A stretch of DNA of 64,000 nt from Ignelater luminosus (GCA_011009095.1 VTPC01090543.1:34601-98600); one strand, 5' to 3'; numbered from the stretch's first letter, positions 34,719 through 47,975 are shown. Program-made: numbers and translations. Notes: a model not told the origin generated them from the sequence alone.

Positions 34719-37700
34719 TTTCAGCAGAAAACTCGATTAGCATGCCAAATTAAACATTTTACTGTAAACATTCTGAGGTTTGAAATAATAATTCATTCCT
34801 GTAACTATAAACAGAAAAAGCAAAAATTTTGAACAGACTCGGCACAGTTAAAGGAGAGATAAAGGTGATTCGATCTATGGCAGCCAATTTGAATTCGTGA
34901 ATTATTATTTATGCATAGACTTTGAAGAAGGTTCCATTTGTTATCTATTTTAATGTAACCGCATAACAGTAGCTGATATTTTAATCGCCCTTGTTTTAAC
35001 TTCTACTGTCAAATAATAAAATAACAAGCGTTTAGGATATCGACTTTAATTTTTCTGTTACGTTAAATATCCTACTTTCAAAAACCTTTTTAATTTACAC
35101 CTTAAATATCAAACAAATCGTTTATAAAATAAGTTCCAATAATGCCCGATAAACTGATTTATTTCTCTTATTTTCCTTCTAATCTCGATATGTTGTTTTC
35201 TAAATTGTTTTATTTTGTTCTCATGTATCCACTTTCCTGTCGAGTTGACTTTTTATAAATTAATTCGGGTATTTTAACAGATTGCCTACTCGTTTGAAGA
35301 TTAGTTGGGGAAAGACGTTATTTGTTTGCTGGGGTTTCGACACCCCTGTTTTCTCTTGGAATTAACTTTTCATCTTACTGCATTTCCCTTATCCCTTTGT
35401 TTGTATTTTACATTTTATCTTGAATTCTAAATAGCATTAGCTGCTTTATTAGGCCATTTCTTGTATTAGTACTACACCCTTTTCTTTACACAAACAATAA
35501 CAAAAAAGGAATGTTTAATGTCTAACTCTTCTATTGTTATAACTGCATTTATCTTAATTAATTGTGTAATAATTTATAAATACGTTTTATGTTGAAAAGT
35601 AGCAAAATAATAATAAAATATTAAACGTTTTTTTATTGCTACTATTCAGTTATTACTCAACTGTTTGTGTTTCAATTATTTTAATTGGGGTAAAGTAATT
35701 AAAAGTAAAAGTGGCGCATAGAATTTAAAATTCACTTAAAATCTTTGTGATCCACTATATAAAAACATTAAATTTAGTTTATGAGTAACACTCAGCTTAT
35801 GAAAAAATATATTTGGTTTTAACAGCAGCCATCTGTAAGGACCACCACGTTTTGATTAATATGCTAGCTGACCCACTGCGCATTGGTAATCGTTCAGAGA
35901 TAAAGGAGGGTATGTAGGGTCAACCTTAACAAACATTGTTTCCTAGGCCGTAGGCTACCTCTGAGGAAAATCTCATCTTGCCCTATCCCTTTTAAATCCC
36001 ACATTAGAAAAACTTTCTGCTCAAATTGAAACATTTAGTCTCAATTTGATGATTTCAGCTCCTACAGATTTAAATAAAAGATTTCCGTTTTTAGTTATTT
36101 GATGTAATTTGTCGCACCACGAAGAAAGCAAAACTTTATAATCCTTCAAAGACTTCAGCCTGACAGACGTGAATATGTTTCGACAGTTGTATTAATATTG
36201 ATATGACTAGGCCAATGCTTATCTTTAGTGTACATTCGTTCAGATTAATATAAGAAAAAAAGATGTCTATAATATCCAAAAAGCAAAAAACAAATAACAA
36301 GTAGGTTTCTGCTAGTTTTGAATTCAATCTCAAACCGGCAATGCAGTGCTCTATAAGGGAGTAACAGGCCTGAAAGGCTTCACTTTGATTTTTACTACTT
36401 AAGGCGACTTGCTATCGACCTCACATTTTTACGTATATTAGTCACTAGAACAAACGATTGTATTAAACCGTCCTGAAAAGAACAATAGAACGAAGAAACT
36501 TTATCTATCCGTAGAGTTTGACCAATTTAATGGCAATAGATGCTTTGTATTTCCATCCTGATTTTCCTTCGCTAGTCTTGTCGCTCTGGTCGGTTCTTGA
36601 AGAGTGCTAGCCGTTCTGCTATTCTTTACCCGTACTACTCATCGTTCAACCTGTGTTGCAGAGTCATAAACATCCAGCCGCAACATTTTCCCTTACCACG
36701 TGGCCCGACGGACGTCCATGTCCTGTATAAGAAATGGACTACTGTCGGGTTTTAAGCTTTTCTTGATCTCTTGAGGTTGCGCTTGCTAAACATTGGGTAG
36801 ATTATCGTCCGTCATCAAATTCTTCTACTGCAACTACCTCAACGTGTTGCTTTCTGCCTAATTATAATCACTTGGTTAGAAAAGAGTAGTGTTATAAAGC
36901 TGCCTTTGGCTTGCTTTGCAGAGCAAGAATGATGATGAAGATCTGGCCCTAAATTAGTTTCGGATTATTGTTTGAGTCGAGGAGTCTAATTAATCTAAAA
37001 AGCGCCCTAAAGTATGCAAGGTCTGATCCTAGCCTTTATCTAGATCTACAGCAAAACTGGTATTACATGTCACACTGAAACTATTTCCATTAAGTCTCTG
37101 ACAAGATCTGGCACTAGGGGTACTCAAAAAAAAATGTTTATATAATAATTTTTTCTATTACATCATTCTCTTCAAATAAGTTTATCTGAAATAAGATTGT
37201 CCTCTCATTGGAGTCTCTTCATGGTTTCTTTTCTTCCACCTTGAATATTATTTTTCTGATCTAGTAGTCATTAATATTGTACTTCGCGCGGACAGTACAG
37301 CTATAGCTTATAACTTTTATAAATAGTTCGAAAATTCCAAAGCGTTGTTAATAAACTGCAAGAATGGTTCCATAACTAACAGACATAAATAAATACCAGC
37401 TATCGTTTTTATTGAAACAGTCATCTGTTTAGCAGATTCACCCATGCATAACTGAACACTCTACTAAGCAAATATTAAAAATGGCCGAAAATTGTGAATC
37501 CACAAAATTACAATTAGATACAATAAATAGTTTCTGATTATTAATTGACAGTTAAGACATATTTATTTTCATTTTAAAAATGGACAGCAGTACCAGGAGC
37601 TTCTGCTGTTTCTGGCCTTTAAAAAACAATAGCAACACAAAATAAGTAGTTTTAGAAGAATCAACGCTAAACCAAGGACATTAAATAAAGACCTAGATTG

Positions 37701-38588
37701 TACCACAATCTAAAAATTAAGATGAATAAGAATCTTCAAAAACTAAAAATTCTAAAGAGTAAGTAAGCCTTTACTTGGTTTTGATGAAAACTGGAGTAAA
37801 CAAAAGTATTATAGAAACAGCAAATATTGAAATTTATGAAGACGATAATTCTGAAAAACATCTAAAGGAAAGAGCACAGTAATAATATAAAATGTATTAC
37901 AGAAGAGGGCATTTTTAATTATATATATGAAAACATAATCAATAGAACGGAGATCCGTATAACAAACAAAATAAATAAAAAAGTAGACAGAAACAAAATT
38001 GACTACTAAGGAAAAATGGTACTGACAATGAAGACAGTGATGCAAATATTAATCATACGAAAAATAATCAACAACGTGAAAGAAGACTATACATCTATGC
38101 AGGACAGAAAAGAACAAAAAGAATTAAAAAGGTAGAAATAGAAATATATTAAATTTAATTCCTAGAAAAAGACAGAGAAGTGTGAATGGTAAATTCTGGA
38201 AACTTGCGAGAGAAATTCAGATGTTTGCGATGCACTTTTCGAAGACAAGTAAGTAAGAAAGAAAAACGACTGGGGCAAACTCAGTAAGACAAAATACTTT
38301 TATATACTGTTTGAAGAATGCAAATGGCAAACAAGTCTGTTTGTAGGAAGTTTCATACTCTAAAAGAGAGTTCTAATGGATATGAATACATTTTTTACAA
38401 AACTTGGTTATTAATTTTAGAAAAAGTAAACAAATTTCAATATAACATCTTTTAAGAACTATCAGTCAAACCTTTCAAATAATAAAAAATTTAATTTTTT
38501 AAGCGATCACCCACTGGCAGAAAAAACAGAAGGGTAATACCTGCGTTTAAAAGGGCAGTAATTACAAATCAAGTAACTGCGTCAAACT
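34719..38588. other. intergenic stretch, no gene recognised
   Basis: Mostly AT-rich. 36540-36900 is less AT-rich without a convincing frame. Plus-strand 37780-38110 has short Asn/Lys/Glu-rich frames (SIIETANIEIYEDDNSEKHL) that may be an old transposon ORF, but I cannot identify it. Confidence 0.45.
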
Positions 38589-39420
38589 ATGGTACGGATA
38601 AGAAGTGAATTGCCACAAGCAAAATCGCCAACACATTACAGCATCATACAGAAGAAACTGAACGATCAATTGGACGCCATTCATCAACTAAACGAAAAAA
38701 TCTGTATTTATGAGGAAGACTTCATAGCAGAGTATTTCCCGGGAGACCAGTACGAAACCATCGACAACAAAGTATATGAAATCAGCACAGCTGCACAGAA
38801 GCATAAATTTACGGTCTTACAAACCAAGAAGCCAGCTCTAGTCACCAACTTCAAATAAAAAGTAACAAGCAATCAAACTGCAAAGAAAAAAGAGGGTGAA
38901 CTGCCGCACCAAGTGGGTTGCAAGAAGTGTAATTAAACACATCCAAGCCTATCCAGAAGACTCAACCACTCCAGCAGAAAAATCAGTAGCCACTTGCCAT
39001 ATTAAGAACCTTCAGCCAGAAGTCACAACTATGTACTCAAGATGGAACAAATCAACGCGCTTGCCGAGAAACAAGAAGAAACAGGGCAGTTCATCACGAA
39101 GCTGCATACAAATATGAAAAAAGATCCATCAGCAAGAAAGACAAGAAAATACTTCCAGAATCGCCTGACTACAGTCAGTAATTACTGCCAAGAAATAGAA
39201 ACAAGAAACAAGCAGATCATGGAACTGAACATTCTAAATCATGCCTACTTCTCCTCCAACTACTATGAAAAATTAAGAGTATGAAATCACTAAGAAGTAT
39301 ATAATGGAGTCCGTAAAGAACATTGGAGAGAAAGATCAAGCAGCAGTGAAACCGATAGCGCAAACTAGTAATGAGGGAGAACAAACCCTTAAGCAGATCG
39401 ACCGCTACAGTAGACAAAAA
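38589..39420 (+). pseudogene. gag-like remnant of an LTR retrotransposon
   Basis: The first frame (38589-38858) reads MVRIRSELPQAKSP, then LNDQLDAIHQLNEKICIYEE and DQYETIDNKVYEISTAAQKH. A shifted frame (39042-39284) reads MEQINALAEKQEETGQFITK, then ARKTRKYFQNRLTTVSNYCQ and LNHAYFSSNYYEKLR. Both helical blocks resemble the N-terminal gag regions of insect LTR retrotransposons, where a short helix pair precedes a Y-F-x-x-x-Y-Y motif. No zinc knuckle, protease or polymerase follows. The family match is by general pattern, so confidence is moderate at best. Confidence 0.4.
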
Positions 39421-39580
39421 ACAAGAGCAACAAACCCTTTATCTTAAGCGAGAAAGGAATACTCTTTAGGATTTAACAGGCAGGTCTGCCACAATGACTA
39501 ATCGGGGAAAGAAGAACAAGCGAGTAATCGCACAACAGGACAGCTCACCAGAAGCTGCACCACGTCCAAATCCGGACACA

Positions 39581-39890
39581 TACTTAGCACTTGCCGCACG
39601 AAGCGGGTGCACAAACAAGGCAGCTTATAGAAGCTGTAGCAACAGTGCTGCTCGCCAGAAGCTGGGTCACAAGCAAAATACTTAGTACTCGCCACACGAA
39701 GCGGGTGCACAAATAAGGCAGCGTATTGAAGCTGTAGCAACAGTGCCGCTCACCAGGAGCTGGGCCACAAGCAAAATACTTAGCACTTACCACCAAAAGC
39801 GGTGCACATACAAGGCAGTTCACCAGAAGCTTCCCCAGGTCCCTAAGCCGAACACATACCAGGCACTCGCCACACGCAGCGGGTGCACAC
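39581..39890 (+). repeat. 98-bp minisatellite, about 3.5 units
   Basis: Units begin TACTTAGCACTTGCC at 39581, TACTTAGTACTCGCC at 39679 and TACTTAGCACTTACC at 39777, exactly 98 bp apart. A shorter, diverged unit starts TACCAGGCACTCGCC at 39857. Shared inner words include AGCGGGTGCACA and GAAGCTG. A related leader (GGACAGCTCACCAGAAGCTG) lies just upstream. Both strands stay open for 60-100 codons because of the unit structure. I do not regard these as genes. Confidence 0.85.
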
Positions 39891-39899
39891 ACAAAAAAG

Positions 39900-41680
39900 A
39901 ATTGGAAACCTAATACACAGTATTAATCGTTCATTTGGTTGTACTCACTACAAATGTGTTAGCTGCTCTAAAATCTTTCAACTGAGCATAATTTGTCCGT
40001 GAGACTGCAGACCAGGCTGTACATCAACAATTGAGGTTAGGTCTAAAAAACTAATTTCACCACCAGAATTTGGTGCCTGAGGCTGCAATTCTGTTCATTG
40101 GTTTTAAAGAAATCTTGGTAATGCAAAATATTTAAAGTTTTAATCACGACAGGAAGGCAGAGAATTTAGACAGCGAAGACTGTCAAAAGTAAAAAAATAC
40201 ATACATACTTCAAAAGCCTTTAGAGCTAGACAAAAATACAAGCGCTACAGAAATGAACCAAAAGGACTTTGCCCCTCTGCTAGTTTACAAAACGTAAGAT
40301 GTAATAAAAATATAAATTTCAGCATTTGTCTGCAGAATCATTCTACCATCAAGCGGAATTATCTTAAAAAGATGTCCAAAATTTTTGATCTTAATGATTT
40401 GGAATCTGCACCATAGTAAGCAAACTCATGTTTTATGAAGACGTTAAGGATATGACTTTAGATACATTTTATGACTGGTTTGACTTTTTAAAATATAAAA
40501 CGGAACTAGATGGACAGATGGGACTCTAGAAAATTTTGGTATAGACTAGAGAGTTAAGCATTGGTACCTAGAGTGATCATGCTCTATTGTAGTTTTGTAA
40601 GATTGCATATAATTTACTTTGAATAAATAAAACTGTTTCTATTATTATTCAACTTTTATGTGCATTCTTTGACTTGTATAAAATTCTGGAAAAAAATTGG
40701 AAAATCAGCTATAGCACCTTTTGTGCCTGAATGTACATGAAACTCTGACTTATATTTGCAACAAAATCTTAATTTCCCCATAAAGTAATATCTGATGAAA
40801 CAGATCTTGCTTATACCAAAAACTTAATGGTATGGTTACGTTATGGTAGTCCACACAAAATCGATGTTAATTAGTCTTGCTTTGATACCAAAATCATTGC
40901 AACCATTTATTTGTCGATTGATTATCGATATCATTCTAGACAGATTAAAACCACTACAGTGTAATCTAACCTAAGAAACAAAAACAATCCAGTCAATTCC
41001 CAAATCGTTCTGTCATTGAACTGGAACTGTTTGGATTGACTAGGGTAGCTTTCTTCTGGGCTGCTGGTGGTGGAATTAAATTAATATTTATTTTATGTCC
41101 TGTAATGCAGACAGACTTAATTTATTTTCTATAAAATTGAAATATTGATCAACAGAGAGACGAAAGGTTAGCTTTCATTTTTGTAGACTAGTGATGCAAA
41201 TTACATTTTGAAGACACCACTTGCATTCTCCAGTACATCTGTAAGAATCCATGTCTATATATAACTGCAGTTTATCATTTTACTAAATAGGTGCAGATAA
41301 TACTCTAATAACGACATTTAAAACGAGTATTGCTATCAGCAATAATTGTCGCATTCGTTACCAATCATACTTTTTAAGGTTAAGTTTTGATTTATCACAC
41401 ACTACTTATCTAGTTTCTAGTATCACCTACAGATGCTGCGATTGTAGTGTACTCCAGCGGCCGAGCTGTAGTAAAAATCTTATAACTTTATCCTATAATA
41501 GGGTAGAGAGAGATTTAGTCTAAACAGCAGCATTTAAATCTGTTATTTGGTAGTAATTTTTCTTTTAAACCAACGGATGTTTGAGGTATTGCGGTAAGAC
41601 TCACTACACAGTTAGACAGTAAGCTACAAACATTTTTATATAAATTAGAATTATATGAATCAGAGCGGTTACTGAATGAA
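39900..41680. other. no recognisable gene
   Basis: Non-coding AT-rich sequence following the minisatellite. It may include untranslated or LTR parts of the gag-like element, since an AATAAA lies near 40622, but no repeat partner was found. Confidence 0.4.
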
Positions 41681-41689
41681 GATGAGCAT

Positions 41690-43120
41690 TGACTAATGAA
41701 GATAGAGACGATGAAACGGAAAGGGTCATAAACAGACTACCTGGTCGTATTCTAAAATCAGAAGTTGAGGTAAAACTTGTTGCAAAAGCAACCGATTTGG
41801 AATTCTAGAAGAAGTAGCATTTGCGCTCAAAAAATACCATTGCTAGGAAAAGTCACGTATATACAAAAAAAATCTAGAATTGCTTGGAATTCTTTATACA
41901 AATGATTTAATATATCTGAAGATTTCAATTCAAATAGTGGTAATTAGAAGCGATAGCGACGTTTCCTTTATATTAAACAGTACTTGCATCTATCTAATAA
42001 CCTACAAATACCAGATATTGACACGTTTGCTTATTTGTTATTAGGTTTGTTTGCTTAAAGTTTGTGGTTATTACATCCTGATGAGAAAAGCTTTCTAAAG
42101 GATTTTGAACTGCTTTCTTCATCTCTGCAACAAGAAACTATTGCTATTTATTAGGCCAACATGGCAAAAAACAATTCATACTGCTTGTGAAGCCATTTCA
42201 CATTAATTCGAGATTTGTCGAAATATTGAAAAACGAAAGATTTGACAAATCTCAAATTAATGAGAAATGGCTTCACAAGCAGTAAGAAGTGGTGCACGGC
42301 AGGTTAAACCCCTTTTGTTATTAAAAAACAATTTATGTGGTCTGCAGCTACACGGAATGTCATACCAAGGTGGAAATTCTGCACAGTTACTACGTCAAGA
42401 GCAACATGGCCTATGAGCAATTGTTATTTTGGAGCTAGTCGCATTTGCCAAGAGTCCTAAAACCATATAATCACTATTGTGATAAGTTCTTTACAAGCTT
42501 ACTATTACCTTCGAGACTGAGCTAAAATGGAACAGGTAGTCTGACATAATTCGTGACAATCGTTTAGCTAAGTGGCCTATTACGCAAGTTTTGATTCTAA
42601 AAAAAAAGAAACTCATGGCAGTTTTTCTTTTTCAGCAAACAAAGACATTCTTCTTCTGAGATGATATGATAATAATATTGTAACGTTTGTCACAAATTGC
42701 CACAGGTTGCTACAGCTTGCTACATATTCAGAACGTCGACAGAGTTGAATCAATCAGTGGTAAGAGAATAAAAATCCTGGTAGACTGCCCCTTAGTTGTC
42801 CAAAAAGGTGCATTCTATGCTTGTGGTGGTATCCATTATTTGCTTTTGGACTTGCTGGGTGTCAGTATGCATGACTTGTCATAAGGGGGTGCATGGAAAA
42901 TGGGCTTACTTACTGTCAGTTTCGCAGAAACATAATACAAGTCTATCTTTCTAGATATGCTGTTGCATCCCGTAAGAACCAGCCTTGTGGCTAGAAACGA
43001 GAGTATCCGGAGATTATTCTGACAAAGGTGTGAATTATGTCACCAAAGAACAAGTGCAACGTGCCAACATTGTAAAGTTAGTTGACATAATTATCATTGT
43101 AGGTATGAATTTTATTTGAA
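41690..43120 (+). pseudogene. second piggyBac-like (PGBD3-like) transposase remnant
   Basis: Blocks in order on the plus strand, each in a different frame: DDETERVINRLPGRILKSEV near 41710; GQHGKKQFIL near 42154-42183; QFMWSAATRNV near 42331; ILELVAFAKSPK near 42429-42465; DKFFTSLLLP near 42482-42511; IRDNRLAKWPITQ near 42548-42590; NNIVTFVTNCHRLLQLATYS near 42671; and KRIKILVDCPLVVQKGAFY near 42762. The C-terminal cysteine-rich end reads RCELCHQRTSATCQHCKV near 43028-43080. This order matches piggyBac-derived proteins of the PGBD3 type (acidic N-term, DDD core, CRD). It is heavily decayed, and I found no TTAA-flanked termini. A near-perfect palindrome interrupts it at 42179-42284. Confidence 0.7.
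42179..42284. repeat. 106-bp near-perfect palindrome (hairpin)
   Basis: The left arm at 42179-42224 starts TACTGCTTGTGAAGCCATTT. The right arm at 42240-42284 is its inverted copy, ending AAATGGCTTCACAAGCAGTA. The loop is 15 bases. About 43 of 46 positions pair, with two mismatches and one bulge. It lies within a decayed piggyBac-like gene, directly after the GKKQF block. Confidence 0.9.
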
Positions 43121-43788
43121 GTGATCAAATATTTTTGTTTTCAAAACAAGAAGCTTCTTACGGATTTCCAACTGTGGTTGGCCATTAGCTACTAGCCTTT
43201 GCATATTAAATTTACAAATGTTTTAGCACAATGCCACTTGCTAAAAAAATTTAGTGACTAGAGAACTTTTCCTTAATAAGTTAATTATGCTTGTAAATAA
43301 CGATATATCGTTTTATTATTTTCAATCTTTTTTTTTTGTAAATATGTTATTTCTTTTAAGAAATTAAGTTTAGCGTTTTTCTATAAGATAAAAGCCCCTT
43401 GGTTTTTTGCCCCTTGGCATTGTCTAAATTTATGGCTTGAGAACGTTAAATGTTTCTAGAATTCTTTTATAAAAATTTTTTTTAATATATAATTAGAGAT
43501 GTATTAGGGCTTCATATAGAAAAAAATTACTTCTGAATTTATATTCTTCAGACTTTATTTTTGCGATTTAGAGAACTTTATACTCTTGTCTTTTGATTTT
43601 ATTACCCTTAAGACTATAAATCTTTCACTTTGTCTAGCATAAACAAGATTTATATTACCTATAATTGCCAAATATGCAACGTCCTAATTTTTTGCTAAAT
43701 GACACCCTTCTTGCGTTATTTTATTGGTTGTCCAATCACCCGATATGTTGATCAACTAACTATCTTTTAGTTCCACCCTCTTAGGGAG

Positions 43789-43980
43789 TTGCAAGTTACC
43801 TTTTTCGCTTCAGCACTCAAGAGAGTTAATCTACCGCTATCGAAGCAGAACCACGCGTCTTTCGTGCCTTCTCTTGCAAAATTTTGGAACATGGGCATAA
43901 TTTCGCGAACTACCGGAAAGCAGTCAAGTGTTGGGCTAGTTTCTGCTAAGGTGAAGTTATACCTGAGTGAAAATATCGTC
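43789..43980 (+). pseudogene. possible LINE ORF2 C-terminal fragment
   Basis: The frame reads VNLPLSKQNHASFVPSLAKF, then WNMG and SSVGLVSAKVKLYLSEN. The S-F-x-P-x-x-x-x-x-WN spacing, followed by a Lys-rich helix, resembles the C-terminal end of CR1/Jockey-type ORF2 proteins (SFFPRT..WNSLP). The evidence is weak because the piece is short and isolated. Confidence 0.3.
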
Positions 43981-46543
43981 TTCGTTATACAATTTATAGA
44001 CATTTCCCCGGGATATTGAGAATGCGTCTTTATCGTACTGTACCTCCAAAATCATCGCCAGCGGGCGGAAATTGCTAAATAATTTCACAACAAACTCTCA
44101 AAACTACCGTACCGTTATATATCTTATAATATCTTTATATTTTTATCGAACTTTTTACAAGACTTGCTCTGCATAGATATTTTAAAAGTCAGTTAAAATA
44201 TTTTGTTACTTAACGTAGGAGGAAGACGTCCATTCTTGTAAACATTTATGTAGTAACTGTAAATTAAGTATTAGATTCCCGTATGGTAAGTAAACGTTAC
44301 CTTTTTTCTTTAAATCTTTTATAAAGAAGCATTGTTGACTCATACAATTTGTCAACCTACATTCGCAACAGTGTGACTTGGACTGCTATAACCTGTTTTT
44401 ATATTTTATTTCTACAGTAGGCTATTATATATGTATTAACTTATTTCGATCTTTCATTGGGTTATAAGTATACTTATTAAGCATTACGGGAAGCAGCTGT
44501 GCCAGAATCCAGTGGCGTCGACATTCTCATGCTGGTTCATTATTTCAAGTTCACATTGTGAAAGTAAGTATTTACATAGAGTGCAGTACAATCTCCATTT
44601 TATTTATTTGTGTATTATTCGGGCCTGTGGTTCGACCCTGGCTAACATCTCGCCTACTGACCTAGATACGAAGATCAGCTGTGGGGTTTTCTATTCAAAA
44701 CCAGGTCACTGACATTCTGCTGCAGCTGGCGCCATCTCAATATCGAAATTCGTAAGATTATCGTATTATTATTATTGTTTATCGCTTGCTCTAAGCTCTC
44801 TTAGCTCACGAGCCGTCTTCGCCTATATAAAGGCTAGCATTGCAGGTGGCATATCGATTTTATATATGGTTACACTTCCTATAACACACTTCCAAGATGT
44901 TTTTGCTGTTTCTGGAGACTGTATGGCATTAGTAAAATTGTAAAATTGGTACGTTGAGCTGGGCATATTTTGAAAATATAATACATAATTGAAAAGTTTT
45001 TTCTATTACTGCATCCTGCAATAATAACTTGTTAAAATGTCTTAGCTATTGCACTAATACAAATTATTTGGAACGTCTCTACCGATTTGTCAGTTTGGAA
45101 TATCATGAACTTTTAGAGGTCTCTCTTTTTTGTACATACGATATCACTCAAGAAATTTCCTTTTTGATGAAAATATGGAGTATTTGTTACAATTTTTTTG
45201 TTTTGAAAACATCGAACATGATATAAAACTTAACTAATTTTTTTTTGTAATTCTAATATCCTTACAATATTCATCATCATTTAGAAAAAAAAGTTTTGAC
45301 GATTTATACAATTTGTTAAAGAAAACCACTTTATTGTATTCATCTGCACACAAACGTTTTATGACTTAGAAAACAGTATATAAATCATAGTTATATAGTT
45401 AAAAAAAGTTTCTGTAATAAAAACTACGCACTAACATCAATCCATTACAGTTGGAATTGTAGCCTAACCTATTACCGTAATTTCCTCGATTTCCTTAAGA
45501 CTTAAAGATTTTTGTAGCAGAAAAAGTAAGTTGAAATTGAGGTAGGTCTTTCTTTGCGTTATAGATGAGCTTTCTGACCTTAAGGTACAAGAACAAATGA
45601 CTAACCTACAAACGCACGCAAAGTAAGGTATTAACGCTAATGGTTTCTCAAGTATTTTCATTTTTAGGAATTTTACTCACCGAGTACAAAAAAGTAATCT
45701 TGGTCTGAATGATTAACATCTTGCAATTTGTCATGTTTTTGTATACTAACCCCAACTGTGATTTTCTATATTTTCCTTATAATTAGTTAAAAAGAAGAAA
45801 AGTAATCTTTAAATACTGCGTCTTCTTGAAGAATATTTGAAGAGTATAAATAATGATTGTGCTTGCTAATCGATGAATGCCTTCTGTTGGCTACAACCAA
45901 CTAATACTTACTTTCCAACTCATTATTTTTTTATATTACACCCCTCCAGCAATTACGCCACAAAAACCAAATAAATACATGCAATGAAAGCAAGCAATTT
46001 TTGTAATGGCTTCCAAGCAATTAGAGAAATAGTATTTGCATTGTGTTAGCATTTAATTTACTCATTATACCTAATCGATTTTGTATCACGAGATTGATGA
46101 TTTCACGATAAAGTAAAAGCTAGGAATTCATATTTATAAAGCGGATTACTATATCAATTTCATATCTGCTTGCTCTAATGACCCTTTCGTGCCTCTTAAG
46201 TCGAGCGTTGATGACGGTTGCCTTTCCTTTTATTTAAAGAGGTTTTTGTGGTACTTTTTAATATGCGATCAATAATACCTTCCCATTAACGGCAAGTAAT
46301 TAGAATTTCTTTTACGGCGACAAAAAATGAATTTAATAAATTCTGCTATAAAACAAGGGAGAGAAACTATTATATACCCACACACACACATGTGAACAAC
46401 GTACGGAATCGATCAAAATAACAATTACATTACGCACCAGATACTCACGCGGTTTCGCTGGCTGCACAAACACAAGTATCATCATCGAGTTGATAGTGCA
46501 GCTCCATAATCGGTCTAATCTGACGACCCCCATTACAAAGTGA

Positions 46544-46578
46544 TTACCCGACTGTGCTGTCCAGATTGAGTCGGGTAA
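46544..46578. repeat. perfect 10-bp stem hairpin
   Basis: TTACCCGACT at 46544-46553 pairs with AGTCGGGTAA at 46569-46578 across a 15-base loop. No gene context is seen. Confidence 0.8.
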
Positions 46579-47240
46579 GCTGAGCGGATGAGATTATTTC
46601 AATCACCCCCCACATTCAAGATCGGATCTACAAATCCGTACTCGAACGCACTTAATGTCAGATATGCCATTTCGAGATAATTTCATCCATGCATGAGTTT
46701 TCGATGATTTTCTAATCTTCTTTCTCCCTTTTTCATGCTTGTTTTACCTTTAGTGTTGGGACAAAGCGATGAAAGGTGACTGAATTAGGTGGTTAGTGTA
46801 CGATATTGATGAGAATTTTAACATCTTATTATCGATATAATTTGCGTTCTTATATTTTTATTGAACGGAATAGTAGAACAAATTTATTAGTAACAACTGA
46901 AAATTATTGGCCCTCAAATAAAATGCAGTAAAGAACAGTGAAATTTTAATTTTTTACCTATATGATTGTTGTTATAGAAAGTCTTCAGAAATAGCTTCGC
47001 TAACAACGACAACCTATTTAATTTTATAAACTCACTTTTAAAAAGGTAATACGTATTTGACATCAAATAGGCGTCACAGGTACTTAACACATTTTTAAGA
47101 AAAAATACAACATTATTACGTTATGTTAATGCACTATTTTGTGAAATTGCGTGTCAAGATTAAAGTAAGGTTTTAAGAAAAATATTCAAGGGTATTAAAG
47201 TTTAAGAAACCAAAACGATTTAATTGGAAGAGTGGAATAT

Positions 47241-47270
47241 CGTTGCCCTAATTAACAAACCACGTAACTC
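47241..47270 (+). repeat. left terminal inverted repeat of the 5.2-kb transposon
   Basis: 30 bp, differing from the right copy at positions 3 and 6 only. The outermost bases are CG, preceded by ATAT. Confidence 0.9.
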
Positions 47271-47975
47271 CAAAATATACGTTTTTGAGATTTTCATGCT
47301 ATTGCATTCGTTTATGGTTCCTGCACAACTTCACTAAACCTTATAACTCCAAAAAGTTTAAATCATCGAACAAAAGGGAAAAACAAACCACGTATATTTT
47401 TAGCAGGATATTTCGTTATTGCAAAAACCAAGTAACTCCTAGCAGGGACAGCCTGTTGTAATGCAAAAGTGTACTGTCTGTGCAGTGTTTGGATTTATCT
47501 GTGATTACAACATTTTTTTATTGTTTAGAGGCTATATTTGAAGGTTGGTAATGCAATATAATATTATTTTAGCATAAAATTATAATGAATATAAAATTTT
47601 AAGTTGAAAACTAACCTGTTTGAAAAGGATATGTGATTTACGTGTTTTGTTAACAAAACAAAGTTTTAGGTTAGTTTGCAATTTTTGAGGAGTTACACGT
47701 TTTCATTCTATCAACGTTTACTTTTAAAATAATTTACTTAAAATTGTACTTTACCAAGTTTAGTTTAAATTCAGGTAATTTATAAGTTTTATAAGGATTT
47801 ACCAGCAGAAAAACATTATTTTTTGTGTACTTCTACTAAACTCAGATGGAGTTACGTTGTGTGCTAATCTGTTCTTTATGAAGTTACGAGGTTTTATTTC
47901 AATATGAAACGGTAGATACGGGGTTTATCTACAATTAAAGGTTTTGAATGAAAGACATTCCAGGAGTTAAGTGGT
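47261..47975. promoter_or_regulatory. left subterminal motif array (AACTCC / GGAGTT)
   Basis: CACGTAACTCC at 47261, TTATAACTCC at 47341 and AAGTAACTCC at 47430 run in one orientation. GGAGTTACACG at 47689, GGAGTTACGTTG at 47848, GAAGTTACGAGG at 47880 and GGAGTTAAGTGG at 47963 run in the other. ACCACGTA also occurs alone near 47388. Such repeats in subterminal DNA are typical transposase-binding sites. The function here is inferred. Confidence 0.6.

Larger units (their letters stand above)
43121..47236. other. intergenic stretch with a possible LINE tail fragment
   Basis: AT-rich. 43789-43980 plus may be a LINE C-terminal scrap (listed separately). 44629-44638 (GGTTCGACCC) resembles an RNA polymerase III B box, but no A box is found. 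A perfect 10-bp hairpin lies at 46544-46578. No other feature seen. Confidence 0.45.

Noticed and set aside
34282..34743. Long minus-strand open frame
   Set aside because: It consists almost entirely of the 400-N gap and is not a coding sequence.
39498..39892. Cys-rich minus-strand ORFs (CAPAACGECLVC-like)
   Set aside because: They arise from the 98-bp minisatellite, which stays open on both strands. The repeated Cys words follow the DNA period.
44629..44638. GGTTCGACCC resembling an RNA polymerase III B box (tRNA or SINE)
   Set aside because: No A box 30-60 bases upstream and no cloverleaf could be drawn.
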